DNA of 43,432 nt from Betaproteobacteria bacterium (GTDB lineage: Bacteria; Pseudomonadota; Gammaproteobacteria; Burkholderiales; SG8-39): contig SCTX01000090.1 of assembly GCA_004298385.1 (NCBI GenBank), positions 1-43,432 of the forward strand, in the 5' to 3' direction. Positions 1 through 7,697 of this stretch are shown in pieces. A program made the translations under genes and the position numbers. Position 1 is the first letter of the stretch; every line of letters begins with the position of its first letter. Under the pieces are notes generated by a model. It saw nothing but the letters and a program-made list of their open reading frames with translations, did not search any database and was not told the DNA's origin.

Positions 1-13
1 GCTCTTCCGATCT
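1..13. other. residual Illumina adapter sequence
   Basis: Bases 1-13 are GCTCTTCCGATCT, the 3' end shared by standard Illumina TruSeq adapters. The exoprotein repeat begins exactly at base 14. The adapter stays in frame with that gene by chance, so an automatic call could include it. I read it as untrimmed adapter at a contig end, not genomic DNA. Confidence 0.9.
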
Positions 14-2120
14 GGCGCGGCCTCCATCTTGAATGGCGGGCGGATAAGCTCGAGTACGCTGTCACAGGGAAAGGCGGGCACGGTCAAGCTCATTGCGGAC
101 ACTCTGACCATTGATCGACAGCGTTCGGCCGGAAGGACTGGGATTGCCAGTAACGCTGAATCGGGTTCCGCGGGGGCGGCCGGCAATGTCGAAGTGGTCG
201 TTAGCGGCGCGGCCTCCATCGTGAACGGAGGGGGTATCGGCTCCAGTACGTTCTCATCCGGCAATGCAGGCACGGTCAAGGTAATGGCGGGGAGCCTGAC
301 CATTGACGGACAGGGTTCGAATCTGCTGACTGGGATTTCCAATCTGGCCGCCTTTGGCAGTTCGGGATCGGCGGGCAGCATCGAGGTGGCGGTCGGCGGT
401 GCCGCCTCTGTCGTGAAAGGCGCGGAGATAGGGGTGAGTACGTTTTCATCGCGCGACAGCGGCACGGTCCGGCTTAGCGCGGGGAGCCTGATCGTTGACG
501 GGCAGGGCGCGAATCCGTTCACTGGAATCTACAATCAGGCAGCCCCCGGTGGTACTGGATCTGCTGGAAATATTGACGCGACTGTCAACGGCGCGACTTC
601 CATCTTGGGCGGCGCGCAGATAAGTACCAGTACGTTTTCCCGAGGTAGGGCGGGGACGGTCAAGCTCAGCACGGACACCCTGAACATTGATCGTCAGGGT
701 TCGGCCAGACGGACCGGGATTGTCAGTAACGCTGAATTTGGTTCGGCAGGGGCCGCTGGCGATGTCGAAGTCGCCGTCAGCCGCGCGGCATCGATAGTGA
801 ACGGCGGGCTGATTAGTTCCAGCACGTTTTCATCCGGCAACGCCGGCGCGATCAAACTCACGGCGGAAAGTCTGACTGTTGACCGGCGTGGTTTTGCCGA
901 TGTCGCCGGGATTGTTACCCAGGCAGTCGCTGGAAGTTCCGGGTCGGCGGGCAACATCGAGGTGACTGTAGGCGACGCGGTATCCGTGGTGAACGGGGGG
1001 TTCATCGGCTCGGATACGTTTTCGTCCGGCAACGCAGGCAATGTCAAGCTTACTGCAGGGAGTTTAACCATAGACGGACAGGGCTCGATCGGCGGTTCCA
1101 GGATTTCGAGTGCGGTAGTCGCCGGTTCGGGGTCGGCCGGCGAAATTGAGATAACAGTCAGCGGCGCGGCCTCCATCGTGAACGGGGGGGCTATCGGTTC
1201 GGGCACGTATGCATCCGGCAACGCGGGCACGATCAGGCTCAGCGCCGGGAATCTGACCATTGACCGGCGGGGCTCGATCGATATCACCGGGATCTTCAAT
1301 CAGGCAGCCACTGGCAGTACCGGGTCGGCGGGCAACATTAATGTGGCCGTCAGCGGCGACGCTTCCATAGTGAATGGCGGCGGAATTGGCTCGGATACGT
1401 ATTCATCCGGCAACGCAGGCCTTGTCCGGCTCGCCGCGGGGAGCCTGAGCATTGATGGACAGGGTTCGAATGTGTTCACTGGAATTTCCAGCTTCGCAGT
1501 CCCCGGCAGTTCGGGCTCGGCCGGCAACATCGAGTTGATGGTCGGCCGCGCGGCCTCCATCGTGAACGGGGGGCAGATAAGCTCGAGTACGTTTTCATCC
1601 GGCAAGGCGGGCACCGTCACGCTCGCTGCGGGGAGCCTGACCATTGATCGACGGGGTTCAACCATTAACACCGGGATTTTCGAACTGGCAAATCTCGGTA
1701 GCACGGGATCGGCGGGCAATATTGAATTGGTGGTCAGCGACGCAGCCGCCATCGTGAATGGGGGGGAAATAAACTCCAGCACGTATTCATCCGGCAACGC
1801 AGGCACAGTTCGACTGACCGCCGGGAGCCTGAGCATTGACAGACGTGGTTCGATCAATGGCACTGGAATCGCCAATCAGGCGGCCGCTGGCAGTTCCGGA
1901 TCGGCGGGAAACATTGACGTGGCCGTCAACGGCGCGGCCTCCATCGTGAATGGGGGACTGATAAGTTCGAACACGTATTCGTCCGGAAGCGCGGGCAATG
2001 TCAAGCTCAGTGCAGGAACTTTGGCAATCGACGGTGGCCCGAACACGGTTGGAACCGGGATCACAGCGGAAGCAGCAGCGGGTTCGTCCGGGCAGACCGG
2101 CGGCGTCCGTGCCGCGGCGA
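14..2120 (+). repeat. tandem array of 192-bp coding repeats
   Basis: Eleven repeat starts (codons aligned to GAASIVNGG) fall at 14, 206, 398, 590, 782, 974, 1163, 1355, 1547, 1739 and 1931. The period is 192 bp throughout, except for one step of 189 bp. The units differ by scattered substitutions and the last one degenerates. The exact period points to unequal crossing-over or slippage within the exoprotein gene. The contig end inside the array suggests that the repeats also broke the assembly. Confidence 0.9.
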
Positions 2121-2968
2121 CAGAAGGCATCGTGTTTTCAAACGGCGGTGGCGTTTCGATAGTGAACGGCGCAGTGGTTGAGGATCCGGGACGCGTTGCG
2201 CCGACGGCCGTAAGCGTGAATGCACCCAACATCGTGTTCCGCGACAAGGGCGTGATTACCGCGTCCTCGGCCGGGAATGTTGCCGCCAGCAACATTCTGA
2301 TGACTTTTTCCGATCGGTTGCTGCTGGATGACAGTGCCATTGGCACCATCGCAATTGCGGGCAATGGCGGCGCGATCCGCATTCAGGGAGGCAAACTGAT
2401 GGTCTTGGACAACTCCTGGATCACCACCTCGGTGTTGGGGCCAAGCGGCAACGGCGGGGACATCGCGGTGAAGGCCGACGTGCTGGTGATGAACACCGGT
2501 TTCATCCAGGCCAACACCGCCGCCCTGGCGGCCTCTGGGGGCAATGTATCCATTGACGTTGGCGCCCTGATTCCCAGCGGCAATACGCTGACGCTGGGCA
2601 GCCGCAGCGGCCACACATTCGCGCAGGGGGTGTTCGGCTACAACGTGATCGAGGCGGCGGCCCCGGACGGAATATCCGGCAATGTCCAGGTGAGCAGCCC
2701 GGCGCTCGACCTGGCCGGGGCGCTGGGCGGCCTGTCCACGGCAGTGATCGATTTCGGCGCGCTGGGCAAGGATCCGTGCCGCGTCGGTGCGGGCAGTTCG
2801 CTCACCCCTGTGGGACGCGGTGGTTTGCCGCCGACTGCCGCCGGTCTGATCCGTCCGGAGCTAAAGCTGATGGAAATACCAGCCAGGGCAGGCGAGTTCC
2901 CCCACGATATGCGTCTTGCGCAAGCCCCGCTGCTTGCGCAAGTTCTCGTGGGCGGGGGATGCCGCTAA
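14..2968 (+). CDS. two-partner-secretion (TpsA / filamentous hemagglutinin-like) exoprotein, 5' partial
   Basis: This is the C-terminal 984 residues of a large secreted beta-helix protein. The frame is open to the contig edge, and the apparent TTG start at 29 lies inside a repeat, so the N-terminus with its signal peptide and TPS domain is missing. The visible part is eleven near-identical 63-64 residue repeats of the type GAASIVNGG..SSTFSSGNAG, rich in Gly, Ser, Ala and Asn and with no cysteine. About 290 non-repeated residues follow. The tail has a single Cys followed by SSL and GRGGLPP, a C-terminal motif common in secreted proteins with a filamentous hemagglutinin N-terminal domain. Family knowledge suggests export through a TpsB/FhaC-type outer-membrane partner, which is not in this window. 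A role in adhesion or surface structure is inference. The convergent phosphatase gene ends about 50 bases downstream. Confidence 0.8.
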   Translation, partial: GAASILNGGRISSSTLSQGKAGTVKLIADTLTIDRQRSAGRTGIASNAESGSAGAAGNVEVVVSGAASIVNGGGIGSSTFSSGNAGTVKVMAGSLTIDGQGSNLLTGISNLAAFGSSGSAGSIEVAVGGAASVVKGAEIGVSTFSSRDSGTVRLSAGSLIVDGQGANPFTGIYNQAAPGGTGSAGNIDATVNGATSILGGAQISTSTFSRGRAGTVKLSTDTLNIDRQGSARRTGIVSNAEFGSAGAAGDVEVAVSRAASIVNGGLISSSTFSSGNAGAIKLTAESLTVDRRGFADVAGIVTQAVAGSSGSAGNIEVTVGDAVSVVNGGFIGSDTFSSGNAGNVKLTAGSLTIDGQGSIGGSRISSAVVAGSGSAGEIEITVSGAASIVNGGAIGSGTYASGNAGTIRLSAGNLTIDRRGSIDITGIFNQAATGSTGSAGNINVAVSGDASIVNGGGIGSDTYSSGNAGLVRLAAGSLSIDGQGSNVFTGISSFAVPGSSGSAGNIELMVGRAASIVNGGQISSSTFSSGKAGTVTLAAGSLTIDRRGSTINTGIFELANLGSTGSAGNIELVVSDAAAIVNGGEINSSTYSSGNAGTVRLTAGSLSIDRRGSINGTGIANQAAAGSSGSAGNIDVAVNGAASIVNGGLISSNTYSSGSAGNVKLSAGTLAIDGGPNTVGTGITAEAAAGSSGQTGGVRAAATEGIVFSNGGGVSIVNGAVVEDPGRVAPTAVSVNAPNIVFRDKGVITASSAGNVAASNILMTFSDRLLLDDSAIGTIAIAGNGGAIRIQGGKLMVLDNSWITTSVLGPSGNGGDIAVKADVLVMNTGFIQANTAALAASGGNVSIDVGALIPSGNTLTLGSRSGHTFAQGVFGYNVIEAAAPDGISGNVQVSSPALDLAGALGGLSTAVIDFGALGKDPCRVGAGSSLTPVGRGGLPPTAAGLIRPELKLMEIPARAGEFPHDMRLAQAPLLAQVLVGGGCR

Positions 2969-3020
2969 CCGGCTGATTACGGGCCGCGCGCGGGCGCGGT
3001 ACAAAGACTTTTCCCGTCCC

Positions 3021-4574
3021 TCAGTTTCGCCGCGGCCCCGGCCTGCCGTCCTCGACGACGAAGCGCGCCAGTACGCTTGCTTTGGACTCCGGCCGCTTTA
3101 CCGTGTCCAGCGCGATCAGCTCGGCGCTGAACTTGCCGCCGCCGACGCTGGCGCGCACGTAACCGCGGTGCTCGCTGCGCGCGAGTTTGATGTGCGGATT
3201 CTCCGGCAGCCACGCGTCCACGCTTTTTTGCGACGGGCCCTGCGAAGTGATCGAGGTGCCGCAGAATTCGCTCGCCACCACGGGCGATTTTTCGTCGTCG
3301 AAATCCGGCTTTAGATCGGCGACGTAATGCATATGCACGTCGCCGCCGATCACCACCGGATTGGCGAGTTTACGCGCCGCCATCGATTCGAGCAGTCGTC
3401 TGCGCGCCGCCGGGTAGCCGTCCCAGCCGTCGGTCCATAAGCGCTGCCCTTCGCCGGCCTTCCGGTCGAGCTGCGCCATCAGCGTTTGCTGCGCGAGGAT
3501 GTTCCACCGCGCGCGCGACGCGGCGAAGCCGCGCGCTAGCCAAGCCTCCTGCTCGGCGCCGAGCAGCGAACGCGACGCGTCGCGGATTTCCCTGCAGACT
3601 TCCGGATCGACCACGGTCGAGCCTCCCGGCTTCGTCGCGCATACCTGGTGGTCGCGGTACTGCCGGCCATCGACGATGTGAAATTGCGCGAGCCTGCCCC
3701 ATGTGAGGCTTGTGTGAATGCGCATGTTCGGGCCGTCGGGCCGCATGCCAGAAGGCAGCGGCATGTGCTCGTAGTACGCTTTGTATGCGGCCGCGCGGCG
3801 CGCGAGGAACTGCGCCGCCGGCATGCCGTCCTCGGGGCGGTCGTTGGCGTAATCGTTGTCCACCTCGTGATCGTCCCAGGTGACGATCCACGGATACGCT
3901 TGGTGCGCGGCTTGCAGGTCCGCATCGCTCTTGTATAGCGCATAGCGCGCGCGGTAGTCGGCTAGCGTATAGGGCTCGGGGCGGTCGTGCTTGCGCACGT
4001 GCTCGCGCCCCCAGGACGCTTCGTAGATGTAATCGCCAAGAAACACCACCAGATCGAGGTCGTCGCGCCGCATGTGCCGGTAGGCGCTGTACCAGCCCTG
4101 CTCGTATTGCTGGCATGAAGCGAAGGCGAAGCGCAGGCGCGCGGGGCCGGCGTCGGCGGCGGGCGCGGTGCGCATGCGCCCGACCGGGCTCGCCGCGCCG
4201 CCGGCGATGAAACGGAACCAGTACCAGCGGTTCGGTTCGAGCCCGGCCGGCTCGGCGTGCACCGCGTGCGCCCATTCTGGCGCCGCTTCGAGACTCCCGG
4301 AGGCCGCGATAGCGGCGAATTTCTCGTCGCGCGCGACTTCCCAGCGCACCTGGATCGGTACCGGATCGAGTCCGCCATTTGCATGGGCAATGTCGGGCAC
4401 GAGCCGCGTCCAGATTACCGCGCCGTCTGGCCGCGGATAGCCCGAGGCTATGCCCAGTCTGAATGGATCATCGGCAAAGCGCACCGGTTCCTGCGCGCGC
4501 GGCGCAGGCGACGCGCACGCCGCGCCCACGGCGGCGAGCGCTTGCAGGAACTCTCGGCGTGAAAAATTTTGCAT
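3021..4574 (-). CDS. phoD: PhoD-like alkaline phosphatase, Tat-exported
   Basis: This is a PhoD-family metallophosphoesterase of 517 residues, about the family length. The N-terminus has a twin-arginine signal, SRREFL followed by an Ala-rich stretch and an Ala-X-Ala-like site near residue 27, so the folded enzyme is probably exported to the periplasm. Family motifs appear in order: FASCQQ (about residue 150), GDYIYE (about 180), WDDHEVDND (about 228) and GGDVHMHYVAD (about 415). These supply the ligands of the metal centre. It should hydrolyse phosphodiesters or monoesters and scavenge phosphate. A GTG codon directly precedes the ATG at 4574; I chose the ATG. No strong Shine-Dalgarno or Pho box is obvious. 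A structured repeat element lies about 90 bases upstream of the start. Confidence 0.9.
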   Translation of the reverse strand: MQNFSRREFLQALAAVGAACASPAPRAQEPVRFADDPFRLGIASGYPRPDGAVIWTRLVPDIAHANGGLDPVPIQVRWEVARDEKFAAIAASGSLEAAPEWAHAVHAEPAGLEPNRWYWFRFIAGGAASPVGRMRTAPAADAGPARLRFAFASCQQYEQGWYSAYRHMRRDDLDLVVFLGDYIYEASWGREHVRKHDRPEPYTLADYRARYALYKSDADLQAAHQAYPWIVTWDDHEVDNDYANDRPEDGMPAAQFLARRAAAYKAYYEHMPLPSGMRPDGPNMRIHTSLTWGRLAQFHIVDGRQYRDHQVCATKPGGSTVVDPEVCREIRDASRSLLGAEQEAWLARGFAASRARWNILAQQTLMAQLDRKAGEGQRLWTDGWDGYPAARRRLLESMAARKLANPVVIGGDVHMHYVADLKPDFDDEKSPVVASEFCGTSITSQGPSQKSVDAWLPENPHIKLARSEHRGYVRASVGGGKFSAELIALDTVKRPESKASVLARFVVEDGRPGPRRN

Positions 4575-4661
4575 CACTTGGGTCTGGCTATCGAACGCTG
4601 CGCACGGTCAGGTGCGCATTGTCCCGCATGGAGAGCGTTCTGAGTAGGTGTGCGGTTAGAT

Positions 4662-4847
4662 TTTGCGCGGACGAAAAGCCGTCCGCGCGGATCGTTGATT
4701 GCGCACGGATGATGAACCCATCCGTGCGCAATCAACGATCTTGTATAAAAACAATCTCAAACTGTCGTTGCTATTAACCATAACCGTGTTTTTGGTACGG
4801 ATGGTTTGTATCCGTACCAAAAACACGGTTGGCGCGCGTAGCGCGCA
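4662..4847 (+). repeat. structured intergenic element, copy 1 (four hairpins around a conserved linker)
   Basis: Four inverted repeats follow one another. Stem A pairs 4665-4673 with 4680-4688 (9 bp, 6-base loop). Stem B pairs 4690-4710 with 4720-4740 (21 bp, perfect, 9-base loop). A 41-base linker (4741-4781) begins TTGTATAAAA. Stem C pairs 4782-4802 with 4810-4830 (21 bp, perfect, 7-base loop). A short GC palindrome D ends the element at 4831-4846. A second copy in opposite orientation lies between ftsZ and lpxC. The linker matches it at 31 of 41 positions without gaps, and stem A arms are identical. Stem B differs by compensatory pairs. It sits in the 444-base space between phoD and the DUF3563-like gene. 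I see no gene here, and the function is unknown: it may be a structured RNA, a cruciform-forming repeat or a miniature mobile element. Confidence 0.85.
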
Positions 4848-4975
4848 ATGGCCGCTCGACGCTACGACATTACTTGAGACACCGTATTCAGAAGCGCTCA
4901 AGCGCGGCGGGACGGGAGTAAACTGTCGGAGGATGCAGGCGCTGGGCCTGCCGGGGAATGCGGATGATGCCGGGC

Positions 4976-5009
4976 GGTAAAACAAAGCGCCTGAGAAGGA
5001 AGCTCAGGC
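4976..5009 (-). terminator. rho-independent terminator of the DUF3563-like gene
   Basis: Just downstream of the minus-strand stop, the arms GCCTGAG (4989-4995) and CTCAGGC (5003-5009) form a 7-bp stem with a 7-base loop. On the minus strand the stem is followed by GCTTTGTTTT. The position, about 10 bases past the stop, and the T-rich tail fit an intrinsic terminator. Confidence 0.75.
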
Positions 5010-5018
5010 ACTGTTGGA

Positions 5019-5423
5019 TCAATAGTAGCGCGTGAGGCCGGTACGCTCGAAATGGCGTTGGCGCCGCTCCAGGTCGGCCAGGTTAGCGGACGCGGCGAAG
5101 AAATCGTCGCGCTCCTGATTCTTGCTGCGTTCGAACCAGTCCTCCACGGCGGTGTAGGCGGCTTTCAACCCGCCCGTCACGGCGGCGTAGGCCCCTTGCA
5201 ACAGGTGCGCCAGTGCGGCGCTGCGCAAGTCGCGGGCGCCCTCTACAATGGCATGGATAGGGATATGGAGCGTAGTTTCATTCGCGGCTTCGACTTGGAT
5301 ATTGCCTCGCACAAAATTCATCGCGGAAGCGGGAGCTTTGGAAAGCGCGCGAGCGGACACGCTTATGGCAGCGTCGGGACGCAGGATGCTATCACCTTCG
5401 TACATGGGGGCATAAAGTCTCAT
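5019..5423 (-). CDS. hypothetical protein with DUF3563-like C-terminus
   Basis: This is a 134-residue protein of unknown function. The last 40 residues (WFERSKNQERDDFF, then ANLADLERRQRHFER) resemble the short DUF3563 proteins of betaproteobacteria, which have WLE..EQRRRD and a DLERRMR-like motif. The first 80 or so residues look unrelated, with an amphipathic Ala-rich stretch around residues 65-90. An upstream ATG at 5516 would add 31 residues. I chose 5423 because GAAGGAG stands six bases before it and a good sigma-70 promoter overlaps the upstream extension. A terminator follows directly, so the gene is probably monocistronic. It is divergent from the LysR gene and could be its target, which is inference from position. 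Confidence 0.65.
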   Translation of the reverse strand: MRLYAPMYEGDSILRPDAAISVSARALSKAPASAMNFVRGNIQVEAANETTLHIPIHAIVEGARDLRSAALAHLLQGAYAAVTGGLKAAYTAVEDWFERSKNQERDDFFAASANLADLERRQRHFERTGLTRYY

Positions 5424-5480
5424 GGCAAACTCCTTCAAAATCTGGTTGATTTGGAACAGGTATCGTCCTTTATGGTTTGC

Positions 5481-5510
5481 ATAATATGGCCCTTGATCCG
5501 GATAGTCCAA
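5481..5510 (-). promoter_or_regulatory. sigma-70-like promoter for the DUF3563-like gene
   Basis: Read on the minus strand, TTGGAC (5505-5510) and TATTAT (5481-5486) are separated by 18 bases. This predicts a leader of about 50 bases before the ATG at 5423. It lies inside the longer upstream frame, which argues against the start at 5516. Confidence 0.55.
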
Positions 5511-5625
5511 TCGCATGTTCGGATGGCCGACATCGCTTTAGCTTATACTGTACGCAATACTATGATGCAACGCAATAAATTAGGCCAGCGCCGGGCCATT
5601 GTTCCAGCGGAAAATCGGATCTGAT

Positions 5626-6540
5626 ATGGAGATCTACCAGTTGCGCAGCTTCGTCGCCGTGGCCGAGGCGGGCCACCTGACCCGTGCCGCGGAGAAGCTG
5701 CACGTCAGCCAGCCGGCCGTCAGCGCGCAGATCAAGGCGCTCGAGGACGAGCTCGAACTCGCCCTGTTCGAGCGCACCTCCAGCGGCATGGTGCTGACCC
5801 CGGCCGGCGAGCGGCTGCTGGCGGACGCGGAGAAGGTACTGGCAGCGGCCCAGGCCATGCGCAACGAGGCGAAAGCCCTCAAAGGGGAGGTCGCCGGCAG
5901 GGTGCGCGTGGGCACGATGTCGGATCCGGGCTTCATCCGCGTCGGCGAATTTCTGAGCGCCACGGTCGAGCGTTATCCCTTGCTTCAGGTCGAACTGCAC
6001 CACGAGATCACCGGCGCGGCGTTCGCGAAGGTGCGCGACGCAGAACTGGACGCAAGCTTTTACTATGGCGATCTCGAACACCCGGGCGTGGGTAAGCTGC
6101 GGCTGCGCGGAAGCACTTATCGCGTCGCCGCGCCGGCGGCATGGAAAAAGCGCGTGGCCGATGCCGATTGGGGCGAGGTCGCGCTGCAACCGTGGATCAT
6201 CACGCCGTCGATCAGCTCCCACCATAAGCTGGTGCGCGCGCTGTTCGACAAGCACGGCATCGAGCCCACCAAAGTGGTCGAGGCCGACCAGGAGTCGGTG
6301 ATCGCGAGCCTGGTCGTATCCGGCGTCGGACTATCCTTGATCCGCGAAGAACTGGCGCTGGAGAAACAGGCGGCGGGCCAAGTATGCCTGTGGCGGGACG
6401 TGCGGCTCGAAAGCACGCTATGGTTCATCTACCTCCTGGCGCGCAAGGATGACCCGGTAATCCGCGCGCTGCTAGGCGTGCTCCACGACATCTGGAAACT
6501 CGCCGAGCAGCCGGCGCGCAAGGACGGCCGGCGCGGCTGA
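5626..6540 (+). CDS. LysR-family transcriptional regulator
   Basis: This is a LysR-type regulator of 304 residues, the usual length. Residues 1-60 carry the winged helix-turn-helix (YQLRSFVAVAEAGHLTRAA, then SQPAVSAQIKALE and LFERT), and the rest is a periplasmic-binding-protein-like effector domain. An earlier TTG at 5599 would add nine residues. The ATG at 5626 gives the family-typical start MEIYQLRSF, so I prefer it. The gene is transcribed away from the DUF3563-like gene across a 200-base spacer that probably holds its binding site. LysR proteins commonly regulate the divergent neighbour and themselves. The effector cannot be read from the sequence. It ends convergently with the dehydrogenase gene. 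Confidence 0.85.
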   Translation: MEIYQLRSFVAVAEAGHLTRAAEKLHVSQPAVSAQIKALEDELELALFERTSSGMVLTPAGERLLADAEKVLAAAQAMRNEAKALKGEVAGRVRVGTMSDPGFIRVGEFLSATVERYPLLQVELHHEITGAAFAKVRDAELDASFYYGDLEHPGVGKLRLRGSTYRVAAPAAWKKRVADADWGEVALQPWIITPSISSHHKLVRALFDKHGIEPTKVVEADQESVIASLVVSGVGLSLIREELALEKQAAGQVCLWRDVRLESTLWFIYLLARKDDPVIRALLGVLHDIWKLAEQPARKDGRRG

Positions 6541-6680
6541 GCGGCGCGGCGCGGCGCTGGGGTTGGTTTACCCGGCAAAGGCCGTGCGCGTTCGCGACCG
6601 GCAGGGCAGCGTAGCGACGATCGCTATGTGAAGCAGGTTTCAGGCGATGCCGTTGACGCAAGCGGCGCGATGGGAGCCGG

Positions 6681-7697
6681 TCAAAACCCCTCGAGCACGA
6701 TCTTGCCCAGCGTGTGCCCGCCTTCGAGCAGCTTGTGCGCCCGCTTCAGGTTGGCGGCGTTGATTTTTCCGAGATGGGTTGAGAGCGTCGTCTTCAGCGT
6801 GCCCGCTTCGATCAGCGCCGCCGTTTGGTCGAGCAGATTGTGCTGCTCGATCATGTCCGGCGTCTGGAAGCTGGAGCGGGTGAACATGAATTCCCAGGAA
6901 AGGCTCACGCTCTTGCCCATCAGCGGGGTCAGATCGACCGGTTTCAGCGCCGAGACGATGGCGCATATCCTGCCCAGCGGCTTGATGATGGGCGCGAATG
7001 CGGGGAACCAGCGGTCGGTGTTGTTGAGGCAGAAAATGTAATCGACTTCCTTCATGCCCAGTGCTTCGAGTTGTGGCGCCAGGTCCTTGCCGTGATCGAT
7101 GACCTGGTCCGCGCCGAGGGCGCGTACCCAGGCCACCGATTCCGGCCGCGAGGCGGTGGCGATAACGCTTAAGCCGGCGAGTTTCTTCGCCAACTGAATC
7201 GCGATCGAGCCCACGCCGCCCGCGCCGGCGATGATGAGGAGGGTCCTGCCCGCATGCGCGCCGGTTCTGGAGATGCCCATGCGCTCGAACATGCCTTCCC
7301 AGGCAGTGATCGTGGTGAGCGGCAGCGCCGCGGCCTCTGCAAAACCCAGGTTCGCGGGCTTCCTGCCGACGATGCGTTCATCGACCAGGTGGAATTCACT
7401 GTTGCCTCCCGGCCGTATGATGCTGCCGGCGTAATACACCGCGTCACCGGGCTTGAACAGCGACACCTCCGCGCCGGCCGACTTGACCACGCCGGCGACG
7501 TCCCAGCCGAGCACTCTGGGGTTTTTTTCGACCAAGTCCTTGGGCGCGCGCCGCTTGGTGTCGACCGGATTCACGGAGATGGCCTTCACTTCGACCAGCA
7601 GATCGCGACCGCTCGCGCTGGGTGTGTCGAGTTCAAGGTCGAGGAAAGACTCGGGATCGTCGATGGGAAGGTAGCGGTAGAGTCCGACTGCTTTCAT
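6681..7697 (-). CDS. zinc-type alcohol dehydrogenase-like / quinone oxidoreductase-like protein
   Basis: This is a medium-chain dehydrogenase/reductase of 338 residues. The N-terminal GroES-like part (VNPVDTKRR, then LGWDVAGVV and FKPGDAVYY) is followed by a Rossmann domain with the nucleotide motif AGAGGVGSIAIQLAK near residues 156-170. The structural-zinc Cys cluster of classical alcohol dehydrogenases is absent, so despite the common family name this is probably an NADPH-dependent quinone or enone reductase. The substrate is unknown. Its ATG overlaps the glnS stop as ATGA on the minus strand, which suggests one transcript with glnS and coupled translation. Confidence 0.85.
   Translation of the reverse strand: MKAVGLYRYLPIDDPESFLDLELDTPSASGRDLLVEVKAISVNPVDTKRRAPKDLVEKNPRVLGWDVAGVVKSAGAEVSLFKPGDAVYYAGSIIRPGGNSEFHLVDERIVGRKPANLGFAEAAALPLTTITAWEGMFERMGISRTGAHAGRTLLIIAGAGGVGSIAIQLAKKLAGLSVIATASRPESVAWVRALGADQVIDHGKDLAPQLEALGMKEVDYIFCLNNTDRWFPAFAPIIKPLGRICAIVSALKPVDLTPLMGKSVSLSWEFMFTRSSFQTPDMIEQHNLLDQTAALIEAGTLKTTLSTHLGKINAANLKRAHKLLEGGHTLGKIVLEGF

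Noticed and set aside
14-2120. Regular spaced repeats as a CRISPR array
   Set aside because: The 192-bp unit is coding throughout in one frame, with no short repeat and unique spacer alternation.
694-2382. Three long back-to-back minus-strand open frames opposite the exoprotein repeats
   Set aside because: They mirror the repeat period, start and stop at the same point of the unit, and reflect the biased codon use of the plus-strand gene.
4656-4985. Open frames through structured element copy 1, and a similar frame through copy 2 (35289-36023)
   Set aside because: The similar translations follow from nucleotide homology of the element. The frames read through perfect inverted repeats and have no ribosome-binding site.
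5599-5625. Nine-residue N-terminal extension of the LysR protein from a TTG
   Set aside because: LysR proteins typically begin a few residues before the LRSF helix. The ATG at 5626 gives exactly that.
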